The notes: a model not told the origin generated them from the sequence alone. Positions 10,999 through 22,044 are shown, counted from the stretch's first letter. The stretch is 64,000 bases of DNA from Chara braunii (GCA_003427395.1 BFEA01000379.1:1408763-1472762), one strand, 5' to 3'. Made by a program: numbers and translations.

Positions 10999-11186
10999 GC
11001 CTGTCCATCCTTCCCACTGCTCTGCCCACCAATCCCATATCCTTTTCGAGCAGGGTAGTCCCACCAAATGCGGATCATTGATTCGAATGACCACCTGCAT
11101 CGTTTGCACTGAGCATCCACTTCAATCCCTTTCCTCATAAGCCAGATTGCTGAAGGGGTGGCTAGGAGCGAGGCTAACCATAACAA
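10999..11186 (-). pseudogene. LINE ORF2 C-terminal fragment, proximal part
   Basis: The minus-strand frame reads LLATPSAIWLMRKGIEVDAQCKRC, resembling the start of the zf-RVT region, then runs into the outer LTR at 10998. It is the upstream half of the ORF that continues at 6140-5905. The sequence from 11187 to 11543 has no frame I can join to it, so the element is truncated or decayed upstream. Confidence 0.55.
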
Positions 11187-11543
11187 CGTTGTTGCTCTTG
11201 GGTTCGACGACTCTGCAAGTTCTTTCTAGCATTTCTTGATCTTCTTTATACTATGTTATAGCACGAGTGTACTGCGTCTCTGAGTGGTTGTCATTAATTG
11301 TGTACGACTTGTGTTCATCATTATCGTCGGACTCCAGGCGGCGGATTTCGGCGCTTCAGGAGAGTTGTCTTTTCTTCAAAAGAGTTTGAGAGAGAGGAGC
11401 ATCGACTGTTTAGGCTTATCAACTCTTAATGGACGACGGACAACGAGATTTGAACCATAATTGTAGGGTAACTTCTCGTGCGACATTTTGGGCGCTAGCT
11501 TCACTGAGAACTCGTCCAATTGTGCATGTTCTCCCCGAGGACC
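11187..11543. other. No recognisable gene
   Basis: This is unassigned sequence between the LINE fragment and LTR D. A weak box B-like motif (GGTTCAAATC on the minus strand near 11447) is present without a matching box A. I see nothing else. Confidence 0.5.
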
Positions 11544-14000
11544 TGTGACCTGCAACCTCATGCTCTGCGGTGTCTTCTATTCGGAGTGCTAAGGGTGCGG
11601 AAAGGAGGCCCCGAAAAAACAGCAAGATGGGGTGTGCCAAGGGTTTTTGAAAAATTGAGTGTGGGGACGCAGACAAAACTGAAATCCCCCGTGTTGGTCT
11701 GATGAAGTGAGCGATCTGGCGGGTTTCGGTGCGCGCGGGATTCGTGACGCGGGGAAGTTTTAAATTCAATCCAAAAAGTATTGTTGGACTTCCCATCGGG
11801 CCACGGCTCGTCATTTGGAGTGGAAGGGAGCGGGCACGTGTTTAGTATCCCGTTTTCGCACTAGCTCCCAACGTCGCACGCTACACAATTCTGAATCCGA
11901 CCTGGATGGTCTCAATCATGTGGCTCTTACCTTGTGCTCGTCCTCGTTCCACGTTCGGTAATGGAACCCCTTCGACTGGTACTGATCGAGAGGTTGGCAA
12001 TCACTGCACAAGGTGTTAGGCCAATGGGGTGCCACTGCCGACCACGGGGTGACGATTAACTCGTTAAAGGGTAGTAGTAGCGAGTACGGCGGAAAGTGCG
12101 TATCCACAATGACAAAGCTCGCGCCTACAAATCCAGAACACCGATTTTCAAAAGGGAAATAGTACTGCCCACCGATCTTTGCAACGACTTCTCGTATGTC
12201 TCAATCATAGATACGCGTTCTATCCTCGTTATACGGGAAGGGGCGGAGAGGGGATATGGGAGGTTGTCGCCTAGTCGGGTTGAGCCCGTTAGTCCACATG
12301 GCAAACAATCAGAAATAATTTAACCATTCATCGCGTGCATGCAATCCTGGCAATCCAATCGGAAAGGCCAGACAGGAGAAACAGAGGGTTCGGAGAAAAA
12401 GAAAGGAAATCTCATGTGTGGCGAGATGGGGTCGCTATTTTGTGCTTAGATCGTGCGTCACATATGTACTCGCAACATTCCTTCGAAAATCACAAATCAA
12501 AGCATTCCTGCATTTCCGAATCCCAACAACATTGCCTCTCCCATCGACTCGTTCTAATCAAGATGATTTTCGTACCTGCTCACTCTCATCTTCCATGCAT
12601 GCATTCACTGTGGAAGGTGCGGAAATGACAATCATGTAATTTTCCAACAAGGTGCGTCGAGGGAAGGATCCTTAGTGGTTGATACACGCGCATCCACCGT
12701 TCGCAAGACAAAACCCATTAGATCGGGGGACTACCCAGGAAACTAATGGAAGAGTTCCGGAAGAAATCATTCCTATGCAGTCATCATACTCATTCCATCA
12801 CATGCCAATTTTTGACTTATTACATAGGACCATCCACATCAAGGCAGAAGGAGAAGGAGAACTGCGACAGAAACAGACGGGATATCAAGATCAGAGGGAA
12901 GAGTTACACTGAGATGGAGAGAGGAAAAGAAAGTTCGGTTTTACCGCCGCAAGGTCACACCAAAGAATAAATTCATAACCAAGAGGGCGCACTTGCAATC
13001 AAATTCCAACACGGCCCCAGGCCAGTCATCCACTCAACTCAGATCACCTGTACGCATTCTGACACCGACGATCCCGGCCGTCGCGCATCATCCTCCACCA
13101 CTGCGATCGTCATCCCGCCAACTTAGTCCCGACGTGGCTTGCCTGGATCCCACAATCCGTCGTGGCGATCTAGCGCACCGCCAACCAGTCTACAGTTGGC
13201 TCGTCAGGACTTTCCGACGCGCACCGTACATGTCACCTAACCACTACTTCCCAGAAATTGGTCGATGAGTTGAAAGAGAGTTTGAAGGGGCGCCGACGGA
13301 ATTTAAAGTTGCGAGAAGGGAAAGAGATGCGGAGAAGGGCAAAGGGTGAGGCAGAGGAGGGCATAGGAGAGTTCTGGAGCGACCACCCATCGAAAGCCAT
13401 GTTGGTCCCTCCTAACTCGACCTCAGCCAATCAGAATCATCGTGGAGTAAGAACTTACACGGCGCTTCTCCTTGGCTGGATAGGGAGAGAGGATCGACTG
13501 GGTTTTCGAGCGCGGATCTTAAAGCGGGAAGAAGAGGAGCGCGAAGGATAGCGCGAAACGGGTTCAAGATTTAGATTATTAAGAAGGAGAAAAAGGGCGC
13601 GCAATGAGAAGGGGAGGGAAAAGCAGTTACAGGAGGAAGGAGCGAGAAAGCATACGTGCGAAAAAAGGTGAGGAGAGGAGCGCAGGGAGGAAGGAGAAGG
13701 GAGCTTGCTTACATGGCGCCGGTCAGCAAGAGGGAAATGGGCACCGAAATAGTTGCAGTTTTTCCCAATCCTATGCTAATTCAAAATTGAAAGTACCATA
13801 TCCGCGCGTAAAACAGGCGCGGCAAAGAAAGTCTTCCGTCGATTCAGATTCCTACAAGAATTTTCCAAAGTTTCCAAGGCCGTGGCCGAGAACATTCGCA
13901 CGTGGAAGGTCGCGTGGCATTCTGAGAATTCCGGGATTTCTAACTGCCGAGCCAAATTCCAAGCGCACTCGCTAAGGTGTGCGAAATTCCCATGCATTTT
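11544..14000 (-). mobile_element. Diverged LTR of the same family (copy D)
   Basis: It begins TGTGACCTGCAACCTCATGC, close to the TGTGACGCCCAACCTCACGC start of the other copies. It keeps recognisable blocks, including GGGGTGTGCCAAGGGTTTTT near 11632, the TTGGCAATCACTGCACAAGG block near 11993 and a CGTCGTGGCGATC-type block near 13160. Overall it is clearly more diverged than copies A-C. No clean right end or target duplication is visible, so the right border is approximate. Reading frames here are not supported except the short stretch homologous to the LTR frame (11916-12107). Confidence 0.6.
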
Positions 14001-14129
14001 CAAAACCAGGGTTACCCTATTCTAACTATTATACAATCTATTTAGCACAACACGTCCGCCTATCTCATACAAAGTATTGCCCTACTTGACTGAAAGCACA
14101 ATTTTAGAAACAGAGCAACAACGAAAAAA

Positions 14130-14726
14130 CTAAGCACAAAAGTTGGAAAACCTCATCACGAGTGTGTCGTCTTGAGATGTGTCCACAGTAACCAAACCCG
14201 AAAACCTACCCCATCTATTTCCAAACCATTTGACAACTTTGGCCGAAAATCCTTTTTTCTGAACCCGATACTCCCAGTCTACCGATATAGCTTGTTTGAT
14301 TGCGTATTTGATTTCAGCTCTAACCATCAGTGGTGAAAGTTGCTCGTTCTTCATCAATCCCGCGTTTCTGAGGTTCCAGAAAGTCCATAAAATGGTTCCT
14401 CTGATAGTCTCTTCCGCATGAGCAAATTGCGCCTCACAGTGTGGAGTCGTTCTCCTAGCAGCCATTCCTAGGAAGATAAAGCCATCCTCCCAACGGGTAT
14501 CCACACCAGGGAGCGGAACATCCGACTGTCTCCACCAGTCCCAAAAGGGCATGGAGAGGTCACAATGCAACACAAAATGTTGGATGTCTTCCATCCGAGT
14601 CCCTGGGCACAGACCACATTCTGGTGTGGCCTTCATCGTTCTTCTAGCACACCAGGTATTGGTCGGCAGTGCCAGATGCATCAACAACCATAGTAAGCTT
14701 AAAGGCTTGCTTACCACCAAGTCCAT
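14130..14726 (-). pseudogene. LINE ORF2: zf-RVT-like C-terminal region
   Basis: The frame of about 198 codons carries C-x2-C plus H-x-C spacing (ECGLCPGT, then QHFVLHCDLSMPFWDWW) followed by RGTILWTFWNLRNAGL. This is the zinc-finger-like reverse-transcriptase-associated pattern at the end of plant LINE ORF2 proteins. The family role is inferred to be RNA binding during target-primed reverse transcription. Further frames at 14736-14963 and 14966-15154 fill the gap to the RT region and are likely parts of the same decayed ORF. Confidence 0.75.
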
Positions 14727-15336
14727 GAATTGTTTTCAGAACGCCAAGAGGTCTGCTGATAGTCTTGTCAACGTGTCCCTAACCCATCCCCTTGCCATCC
14801 ATCTTCTAGTTACTAACCAATTAACGTCTGTACACGGTGTCATTATCAAATATCCCACTAAGTCTTTCGTTGTGTATTCTGATATCCTTACCAGCTCAGA
14901 GTTATGCAACGGATGCTCCCATGCCCAATCTCTAGGGTCCGTTGACAGGCTATAAGCAGGCACTTTCAGGGAATAGGGTTTGTAACATTGTTTCTGCTCC
15001 AGTATACAGACTGGCAGAAGTTGCTCTGGCGCTGGAAGGGGAAGTTGTTCCTCAGAGAGTTGTAAGGGTTCTCCGAGTGAATCAGCTCCTCCTCGGACCC
15101 GCCAGCATCTTCCAAATATAGTCTGACATCTCTTGTTGGACTCGCTAATACCACATCCCTTTGATCAGTCTAGGGCCCATCCTCATTATGCTCACCCATT
15201 GTTGCGGAACTGCATTCTGCAACAGTTGCAAATGCTCTTCCTGGCGCCAAAGTCCCAGCAATCTCGGAGCCAGATCTTCGGCAGTTTTCCAATCACCATT
15301 TGTCACATCCCACATGTCAGCCACAGTACCAATCCC

Positions 15337-15798
15337 TCACAACATCCATGCATTCCCAAATTCCTTTGGCCCAAAACAACGGAACGACAGTCCTTCCAAG
15401 TTAAGCAGGGACGGGTTGTTGAATAGTGGCTGCGTCATCAGTCTTTCAAAAACCAGCAGTGGAGGTTGTAGTTTAGGACAAACACCCCTCCAGGATTTCA
15501 ATATTCCTGCCCATATGCTAGGGGGTATCTCTTCCTCTGGTAGTCCGGATTGAGGACGGTCAGCCAAATGCAGCGGAGATCTGTCCATTCTAGGCAAGAG
15601 AAGATAGAAAATTTTGCCAATTGCCTCCATGCCGTACGAGGGCTTTCCAAAACAGCCCACGGGACCCATCTCACAAGAAGTGCAGCTATTTGTCGTTCTT
15701 GGTCCAATATGGCCAATCCTCCATTCCATTTTGGTGGAGTTATAATCTCCAATGCCACTTTTGGCAGGAAGTTGTCGTCGTTGAGTTCTTCTTTTCAC
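15337..15798 (-). pseudogene. LINE ORF2: post-RT region
   Basis: Two overlapping minus-strand frames cover this stretch. One reads WNGGLAILDQERQIAALLVRWV, matching the GGLG-x-x-D-x4-Q-x2-AL-x3-W pattern that follows the thumb of LINE reverse transcriptases. The switch between frames shows at least one indel. It links the RT core to the C-terminal zf-RVT-like segment. Confidence 0.6.
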
Positions 15799-15869
15799 AA
15801 ATAATGAGTTAACAGGTGGTGTATTGTTTGCAGCGACGACCTATCCAACTGATGAATAGCCCGACGGTA

Positions 15870-16906
15870 TTACAAGGTGGACAACACCGCATTGTTGGTG
15901 ACTGCGGCTCGACCAAATAAGCTAGCGCCTTTGTTACTCACCCAGGGCAACAATGCCGAACGCAAACGTGCCATAGAGGTTGACGAGTCTTGTGCCAGCT
16001 GCCGATCAAAAGATACCTGGTGTCCCAAGACCCTTTCCTGTCTACCCGGGGCTACAATTCCGAGTCCCCAGTTATGTGGAGGCAGTTCCCCCGGGGGTAT
16101 TAGGACAAAGGATTTGGACCAATTAACCTTGGCTTGTGACAACGGACAAAATAGGTCTATTGTTTCTCTAAGTGCAAAAAATGTCTGATCATTCAAGGGG
16201 GAAAACACTACCGAATCGTCTACAAACGCTTCTGATTTCAATCTTTCTCCATACGGGAGAACAAAACCTGGGATTTCCCGATTAGATTAAATTAGAATAC
16301 GCATTATTTCGACATACAGCTGATAGAGGTACGGTGGCACCGAACACCCCTGTCTGACCGAGCGACTTAGCCGGATCGGAGCTGATGTAAAAATTATCAA
16401 CCCACCCGATCGTAGGCCTTTGCCAAATCAAACAAAACTATGTCAAAGCTTTCCTCCCCCGCTGCTACTAGTTCAGCCAATTGTTCCACAATCATCACAT
16501 TATGTAGGATCTTTCTCCCTTGAAGGAAGCCTGACTGTTTTTGGTGAATAAGGGATGGGAGAACTTTCTGCAGTCTAGCTGTCAATATTTTGGAAAATAT
16601 TTTATAGAGTACCGGCATAAGCGTTATTGGTCTATAGTTCGCTATATCAGTTCGATCACCTCTTTTAAAAGCAAAGGTAATGATCCCTTGCAGTGCAGAG
16701 ACCTGTAATGATGCCCCATTCCATACAGCCTGACAGATCAGCACCAAGTCAGGCTTAAACTGGGTCGGTAGGCCATCAAACCCCGGCGCTTTATGACGTG
16801 ACAAGGATGACACCGCATCGACAAGCTCCTGCATGACAATCTGCTTCCAGCAATTGCCATTGATGGTTTGACAATTTGTTGCCAACTTTGGACCAAACCT
16901 CTTCAT
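15870..16906 (-). pseudogene. LINE ORF2: reverse transcriptase domain
   Basis: From 16906 leftward the frame reads HKAPGFDGLP, YRPITLMPVLYKIFSKIL, QSGFLQGRKILHNV and FDLAKAYDRVG, the ordered RT motifs of non-LTR elements. The next piece (16241-15870) carries AFVDDSVVF, the F-x-D-D catalytic box, followed by LSQAKVNWSKSF. A frame break lies between them near 16270-16400. In the intact family this domain copies element RNA at nicked target DNA. This copy is inactive. Confidence 0.85.
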
Positions 16907-17312
16907 GAAACTGCTGGAGTAATTGTTGCTCTGTATATTGCGCTTGCGAGGTCAACAGACTTTCATAAAATAAGGAAATATTAGTGACGATTGTTTGTGT
17001 TTCGACGGCCATCGGCGCTGAATCATGAAATGGGTGCTTTATGGCTGATATCATCTGCAATTGAAGCGGCGGGCGATGAGCAGCCAAAAAGGAAAAAGTC
17101 ATGCGATCACCCTTCACTAACCAACCAATCCTTCTGTTGTGGACCACGTTCCTCATCGCTGGCCGGGTTCGCAGTGTCCAGCGCTGTCTGAGCTCATCCA
17201 TCCGGGCAATTAAGACGTGTTCCTCTCGCAACTGAGTTGCTGTCGTCGCTTGGCACATGAATACTGCCAGTTCATCATTTATTTTCTGCAGCTCTGACCG
17301 ATAGATAGGCAA
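16791..17312 (-). pseudogene. LINE ORF2: linker between endonuclease and RT
   Basis: The minus-strand frame of 173 codons includes RRIGWLVKGDRMTFSFLAAH, matching the LINE pattern W-x3-G-x2-N/R-T-x-FF-x2-H that precedes the RT domain, and ends overlapping the RT frame. It supports a single ancestral ORF2 across 14130-18050. Confidence 0.65.
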
Positions 17313-17462
17313 GAAGAATCGACTTCTTACTCAACAGTCCTCTGTGCAGAACTATTCTCTGCCCTCCCTAGAACCAGTCTGCCAGGGAAGGAAACAAGCT
17401 TTTGGCGGTCTTCCATTTAGGCCAAAATTCATACATAAACTGTGAAAAAGTCGCCATCTGCA

Positions 17463-18055
17463 CTACCCATTCCGGTAAAGCAAAATCCTATCCCTACCTA
17501 CTCTGACAGTAAGGTGGAGAGGAAATTCCAAAAATAGAGGCGAGTGGTCTGATCCTATGTATGGTACAACGAAACATCTCGAGAGTCTAGGGAGCAAAGC
17601 GTCTGCTGCAGAAAACAGATCAATACGGCTACGGGGCAAATATTGCTGCTGCGGGGCCCCTGCCGAGAAAAAAGTGAAACCTTTTTCAAACGGGTGTAAC
17701 ACACGGAACAAATCAGAAAAGCCATTGGAGTAAGTGAAATCCGTCAGCTGAATGGAGTCTTTTCCAGCAGGTCCCGGTCGCATTGAATCCACTCCCCGAA
17801 CAAGGATTGTGTTCAATCCCCCCCACATTTTAAGGTTATCTATTCTGGGTATCATCCATGGTAGCAATCTAAACAGGTCCACTCTCTCTGATTCTGAGGT
17901 AGGGGCAAAAACGTTAAAGATTGCCCACTGCTTTTGTCCCACCATGATTCTCACCCACACCCATCTCCCAAAGGGATCAGCGCAATGGTGAATGACCCCA
18001 AATGGCACCGACCGCCCTTGGTTCCTTGGGCCGGGGCCCAAAATTGGTATTCTTA
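17463..18055 (-). pseudogene. LINE ORF2: endonuclease domain, 5' truncated
   Basis: The frame contains NVFAPTSESERVDLF, WGGLNTILV (where the family usually has GGDFN), SRIDLFSAAD and GSDHSPLFLEF, the ordered motifs of the apurinic/apyrimidinic-type endonuclease of LINEs. The catalytic Asp of GDFN appears replaced by Leu, which together with frame breaks argues against activity. The N-terminal third is missing. Confidence 0.75.
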
Positions 18056-18072
18056 AAAAAAAAAAAAAAACT

Positions 18073-18104
<32 letters not shown>

Positions 18105-18259
18105 GGCTACGTCCTTCAAATATTATCATTGAGCTGACCGGCCCCAAACAATTCACTAGCAGTTGGTTTTACTCGTCAAGTTCCATCATCTGGATTCGAA
18201 CACCACCTGGTCTGTATTTCAACAGTTCATGGGTATACCCACTAAGCTAGGCTGTTGGA
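18056..18259 (-). mobile_element. tRNA-headed SINE (family 1)
   Basis: On the minus strand, starting at 18259, a tRNA-like head holds box A (TAGCTTAGTGGGTA) and box B (GTTCGAATCC). A short body with GGCCGGTCAGCTCAATGATA follows, then a tail of T-run and A/T-runs (18056-18103). The copy at 25500-25661 aligns along its whole length, and the tail of the copy at 30637-31082 is related. A tail that begins CCCTTTTTT resembles the T-rich ends known for some plant SINEs such as Au SINE. The copy abuts the truncated LINE. Confidence 0.7.
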
Positions 18260-18305
18260 TTAAACTCTGTTTTTTCAATTCAGAATGACTTTTTTCTGTT
18301 CCCCT

Positions 18306-18472
18306 GGGCCTAGGTCCCAGCAGCAAAGAGGAATGGATTAAGCTCCTGAATCTGGACGTGTTTTAAGCAGAGATGCAGAAAATCTGTTCAATCTCGAATT
18401 TCTGCACTCTTCCAGGAGCACGTCTAAATTCGGGCGTTCAATCCAATCCATGTTGCTAGTGGGACCTCGCCC
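18306..18472. mobile_element. MITE-like foldback, GGGCCTAGGTCCC ends
   Basis: The left end GGGCCTAGGTCCCAGCAGC pairs with the right end (complement GGGCGAGGTCCCACTAGCA), and the arms continue inward over more than 60 bases through TGAATCTGGACGTG and its partner. It aligns with the element at 24756-24920. It is non-coding, about 167 bp. Confidence 0.75.
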
Positions 18473-18479
18473 CTGGTTG

Positions 18480-19180
18480 CATCTGGAGGGAGATCAAACT
18501 CCGGAGGTATGTGGATTAGTGGCGAGGCTGGACTCGCAACCTCGGTTGATCCGAATATGGCGATCGGCGGTTTGTGTTTTGTTGTATTGAGGTGCGGGGA
18601 TATATATATATGCTGTTTTGCGGCCCCCCATTGGCCGGTTCAGTTTTCCTTACTTTTGCGGTGGTCCTCTGGGCGTCCCGAACGTGCAGTAGATTCATCC
18701 CATCCCACGTTTTTTGGTGATGGTTTTCACAGCTTCGCAGTCACCTTTTGGTGGTGGCCTATGCGTGAAAGAGCCCTCCGGACAGGCTGTCGCAGGGACC
18801 CTGACAGCCAAGGGTGGCGATAATCCCCGTCTGCCTTCCCTACAGCCCCTAAACGCACGAAATGGCCGCTAACAACACCGTACACACCCCCCCCCCACCC
18901 CATCGCCCCCAAACATGATAAGCGAAAAGTTGAAGCCCGTCTAAACTAAACTCATGACCTACCCATGGACACGAGACAGGCCCTTACGAACCCCTAAACC
19001 CCAGTTCCATTTGGACGTCAGGAAATGGCCTATCGCCATTGCTCCTAATGCCCGTCATTTGAGGTGGTGTACCTTCCCACGGTCACTACTCAACGATTCA
19101 GCCGCCTTCACACGCACACGTCATTTGAGGTGCTGTATAGTCCGTGCATCCCGACACTGACAGCTGACCACCCGTCACCC
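18480..19180. other. No recognisable gene
   Basis: The region contains a short (TA)n tract near 18600, and TGACATATT-free unique sequence. CGTCATTTGAGGTG occurs twice (19050 and 19120). The reading frames of 60-104 codons show no domain and are not supported. Confidence 0.5.
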
Positions 19181-19185
19181 CTTCT

Positions 19186-19270
19186 TTTTTTTTTTGTTTT
19201 TTTTTAATCTCGGGATGGCTCCATCTATTGGTTGGGAGCAGCACCTACTGGAAAAAGGGTCCAGGTGGAA
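19186..19270 (-). mobile_element. SINE-like retroposon fragment (family 2)
   Basis: On the minus strand the core with GGACCC-TTTTTCCAGTAGGTG and CCCAACCAATAGATGGAG is followed by an A-rich tail (T runs at 19185-19206 on the plus strand). It matches the family-2 core at 2265-2410 and 52680-52870. It lies just outside the U2 retrocopy duplication. Confidence 0.5.
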
Positions 19271-19273
19271 TGG

Positions 19274-19528
19274 ACAACGTAGGTTCTTTTTCTTTCTTTT
19301 TTTTTTTTTTTGTGTGTGTGTGGGCCGCGCCACGCTTCGCTGCAGTGCAAGACGAAGGCAACGCTGGAGGGGTCGAGCAGGCAAGCCAACCCATATGACC
19401 CCTCCGTAGCCCTGAAAAATTAATTTAATATCATGTGGCCCGATGGACCACGGATCAGATATTAAACTGATAAGAACAGATGCTACACTTGATCTTAGCC
19501 AAAAGGCCGAGAAAGGTATACAACATAG
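19274..19528 (-). pseudogene. U2 snRNA retropseudogene, full length
   Basis: From 19519 leftward the minus strand reads ATACCTTTCTCGGCCTTTTG, the U2 5' end. It continues through stem-loops I and II, an Sm-like site (AATTTTTC), stem III (GGAGGGGTC with GACCCCTCC) and stem IV with a TTGCACT loop, ending near 19325. It is then followed by (CA)n and about 18 A, and flanked by ACAACGTAG (19274-19282) and ACAACATAG (19520-19528), a 9-bp duplication with one change. The tail plus duplication indicate LINE-type retroposition. The branch-point recognition sequence GTAGTA reads GTAGCA here. No clear plant USE is seen upstream. A real U2 gene is less likely but not excluded. Confidence 0.75.
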
Positions 19529-19529
19529 T

Positions 19530-19910
19530 ATTGACAATAGGCACAGGCGGCATTTTTGTTTTCATATTTATCGGTGGTATAACGTCGCCGCACGCATGTC
19601 GCCCGGGCGTCCGACAGCCGCCACAACACACGGTACTCCACATACCACCGTAGTGATCCGTATTTCAGCAGTTCGTGGGTGTACCTACTGGCCTACAGTA
19701 TTTAGCCGAATAGAACGTACGGTCATTATTGCTGTATCTTGACTCAAAGTTTGACCAAATGCATCTATAACGGCCACACGTTCTACCTAAACTTGTGCAA
19801 CGGCTCAGATCGAAATTCTGTAAGGAATTGAAACAGAACATAAAACGAACAGTTTTTAATCTTATGACTCCGACATTGTTTTTTTGACATAACAGACGTG
19901 CAATTAATGA
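19530..19910. other. Spacer between two U2 copies, decayed SINE piece
   Basis: At 19650-19705 there is a decayed minus-strand tRNA-like head (TATTTCAGCAGTTCGTGGG, then CCTACTGGCCTA) matching the family-1 SINE heads at 18200 and 25610. Otherwise no feature is recognised. Confidence 0.45.
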
Positions 19911-20038
19911 AAGTGGTACAAAAAATACCTTTCTCGGCCTTCTCGCTAAGATCAAGTGTAGTAACTGTTCTGATCAGTTTAATATCTCATCCGTGGTCCA
20001 TCGGGCCACATTAAAAAAAAAAAAAAAAGTGGTACAAA
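19911..20038 (+). pseudogene. U2 snRNA retropseudogene, 3' truncated
   Basis: From 19925 the plus strand carries the first 88 or so bases of U2 (ATACCTTTCTCGGCCTTCTC, GTAGTAACTG, GTGGTCCATCGGGCCACATT) and then 16 A. AAGTGGTACAAA flanks it on both sides (19911-19922 and 20027-20038), a perfect target duplication. Truncation within U2 followed directly by poly(A) and duplicated target is diagnostic of LINE-mediated retroposition. It faces the full-length copy only 0.4 kb away. Confidence 0.9.
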
Positions 20039-20039
20039 T

Positions 20040-21270
20040 AACTCCGAAAAAAAAAGAAAAAAGAAAATAATAGATCCTGTCGGTTAGCTGGCTATACCTC
20101 CACCCTCTCACCCTTCCAAAAAAAACGAACAGAAAAAAACAATCGCGCACATGCCAGCTCTGTTTCCCTGTTATCAACCGCATTGATAATCGCACTCACT
20201 CAGCGTTGTTTGTTATTCTGAACGAGTCGGGGGTTCATACTCACACCAGGACTCACTCTTCTTAGCTCTGGACGTAATTGCCGTCAGATGCATCAAAATC
20301 TGGGTGTAAATGCAGTCAGATACATCTGAAAAAGTGCCGTTGGGGTTTGGACGCAATTAAAACAGAATAATCCAGATTCTAGTAATCTTGATTACTGTGG
20401 AGAAGGAAAACAGATCTTCACTAAATCTCTCTCAGACAATAACAAGCAAAAAACTTTGACCAAGAAACTTATACGCTCTTCTACACCTCTCACGCAGCTC
20501 AACCAAGAATTGCCAAGGCATAAAAATAATAAAAAAAAACGACAACGGCTCGTGCAAAACCTGGTTTTCACTCACATCTCACGCAAAGTCGATACTAAAC
20601 AACGCCAACACCGACGCAAAATGTTCAGTTCATCGCCTCAGAATTACAACCGCTCTTTTCTCAAAAGACAAAAAGACAAACGACCTCCACTACTCAGCAG
20701 ATGCACAAAAGACAAAGTATGGCACGTTCTCCGGGAAGAGTATTTTTTTTCTTTTTTCCCTTCTTTTTTTCGCGCATTCGGTGAGTAGTGAAGCGAGACC
20801 CTAAAAACAGTATAATAGACAAAGCAACCTCCCAAGTTCCCTTCACCTCTTACGCAGCAGAACTGACACAGGTCAGTTACTAAACCCAGGAACTGTTGAA
20901 ATAACACGCCTGAGATCGAGTCTAGTTGCAGCCACAAGAACAGAAACAAAATAATTCCGGATTACATGGGACCCCTCATTTCGATGATGATATCGACGCT
21001 AGTCTTGGCGCACTTTCAACAGCAAAAAACAAACAAACAAAAAAAAAAAGCAAATATATGCACCGCTCAAGAAGGCGCGAATCATTAAGAAACGACCAGC
21101 AGGGCACCAGCAAAACCTAACCGAACGAAAATAAATCGACCACCCTTAACATGAGGTAAAATTCATATTAAACAAGCGTCAAGTCCGTAACGGTAAATTC
21201 AAAAATATAAAAAAAAATGATGATCGCGTTTCTTCAAATGTCAATATATATATACATATACATACGTAAA
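20040..21270. other. No recognisable gene, repeat fragments
   Basis: The region has motifs of the TCTGAC-GCAATT repeat type (20270-20330) and a foldback-family end at 20700-20800 (GAGTAGTGAAGCGAGACCC beside a CAAAAGACAAA motif). The rest is AT-rich without supported coding frames. Confidence 0.45.
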
Positions 21271-21595
21271 TGAACCCCTACGTCGCAGAACTAGCTGGCA
21301 GTAGTCGTCATAGCTTAATAGCTTTATTCACTTCATCACACCCACTTACCGAAGCGTTCGAGTACTACAATCGACTCTCAGCCCAGAAACGAAGTGCAAT
21401 CCGAGACGATAAATAGACTAATTCATCTAGTGAACCCCTACATAGGTCGTAGGACTAGCTGGCTGTAGTCGTCATAGCTTAGTAGCCTTCTTCACTTCAT
21501 CACATCCCCTTACCGAGGCGTTCGAGTACTAAAATCGACTTCCAGTCCAGAAAAAAAGTGAACCCGAGACGATAAATAGACTAAATTCCTATCGC
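21271..21595. repeat. 160-bp tandem duplication
   Basis: Two adjacent units start TGAACCCCTAC (21271 and 21431). They share TAGTCGTCATAGCTTA, CACTTCATCACA, GCGTTCGAGTACTA and GAGACGATAAATAGACTA in the same order with scattered differences. No gene is recognised in either unit. Confidence 0.85.
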
Positions 21596-21821
21596 ACCCG
21601 CTCGTGCTGGCAGTAAGTTAACCCACTCACCAGTGTAAAAGCACAACATTCATTTGCATCGAAACAGCGAAACCCGAAAGCAAAAACGGACATGGATTTC
21701 GCTCCCACTCCCACTTTCCGAACTGTGCTGTCTTCGCGTTAACGAGGCACGTCCCTGTCCATTATAACCACTGAACAGTGCCGTGACAAATGAATAGCAG
21801 TACCTCCAATAACAAAGAAAT

Positions 21822-21899
<78 letters not shown>

Positions 21900-21943
21900 C
21901 CCTCCCCCAACACACACAAACACACGCATTCACACACACACAC

Positions 21944-22011
<68 letters not shown>

Positions 22012-22044
22012 GCAACCATACACGCGTTCACACACACACACAAA
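21822..22044. repeat. Compound microsatellite (CT)n(TA)n(CA)n
   Basis: Runs in order are (CT), (TA) at 21861-21896, (CA), (CT) at 21948-22000 and (CA). All frames across it are repeat artefacts. Confidence 0.95.

Larger units (their letters stand above)
14020..18055 (-). mobile_element. Degenerate LINE (non-LTR retrotransposon)
   Basis: On the minus strand, the order from right to left is apurinic-type endonuclease, linker, reverse transcriptase, post-RT region and zf-RVT-like C-terminus. This is the layout of plant L1-type ORF2. Several frameshifts and stops separate the pieces. The first part of the endonuclease is missing: the 5' side stops at A/T-runs and a SINE (18056-18259). No ORF1 is seen. 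The 3' side is unclear because diverged LTR sequence lies just downstream. Confidence 0.85.

Noticed and set aside
19325-19519. Functional U2 gene
   Set aside because: Tail plus target duplication and the GTAGCA change favour a retrocopy; not fully excluded, so listed as pseudogene with a check.
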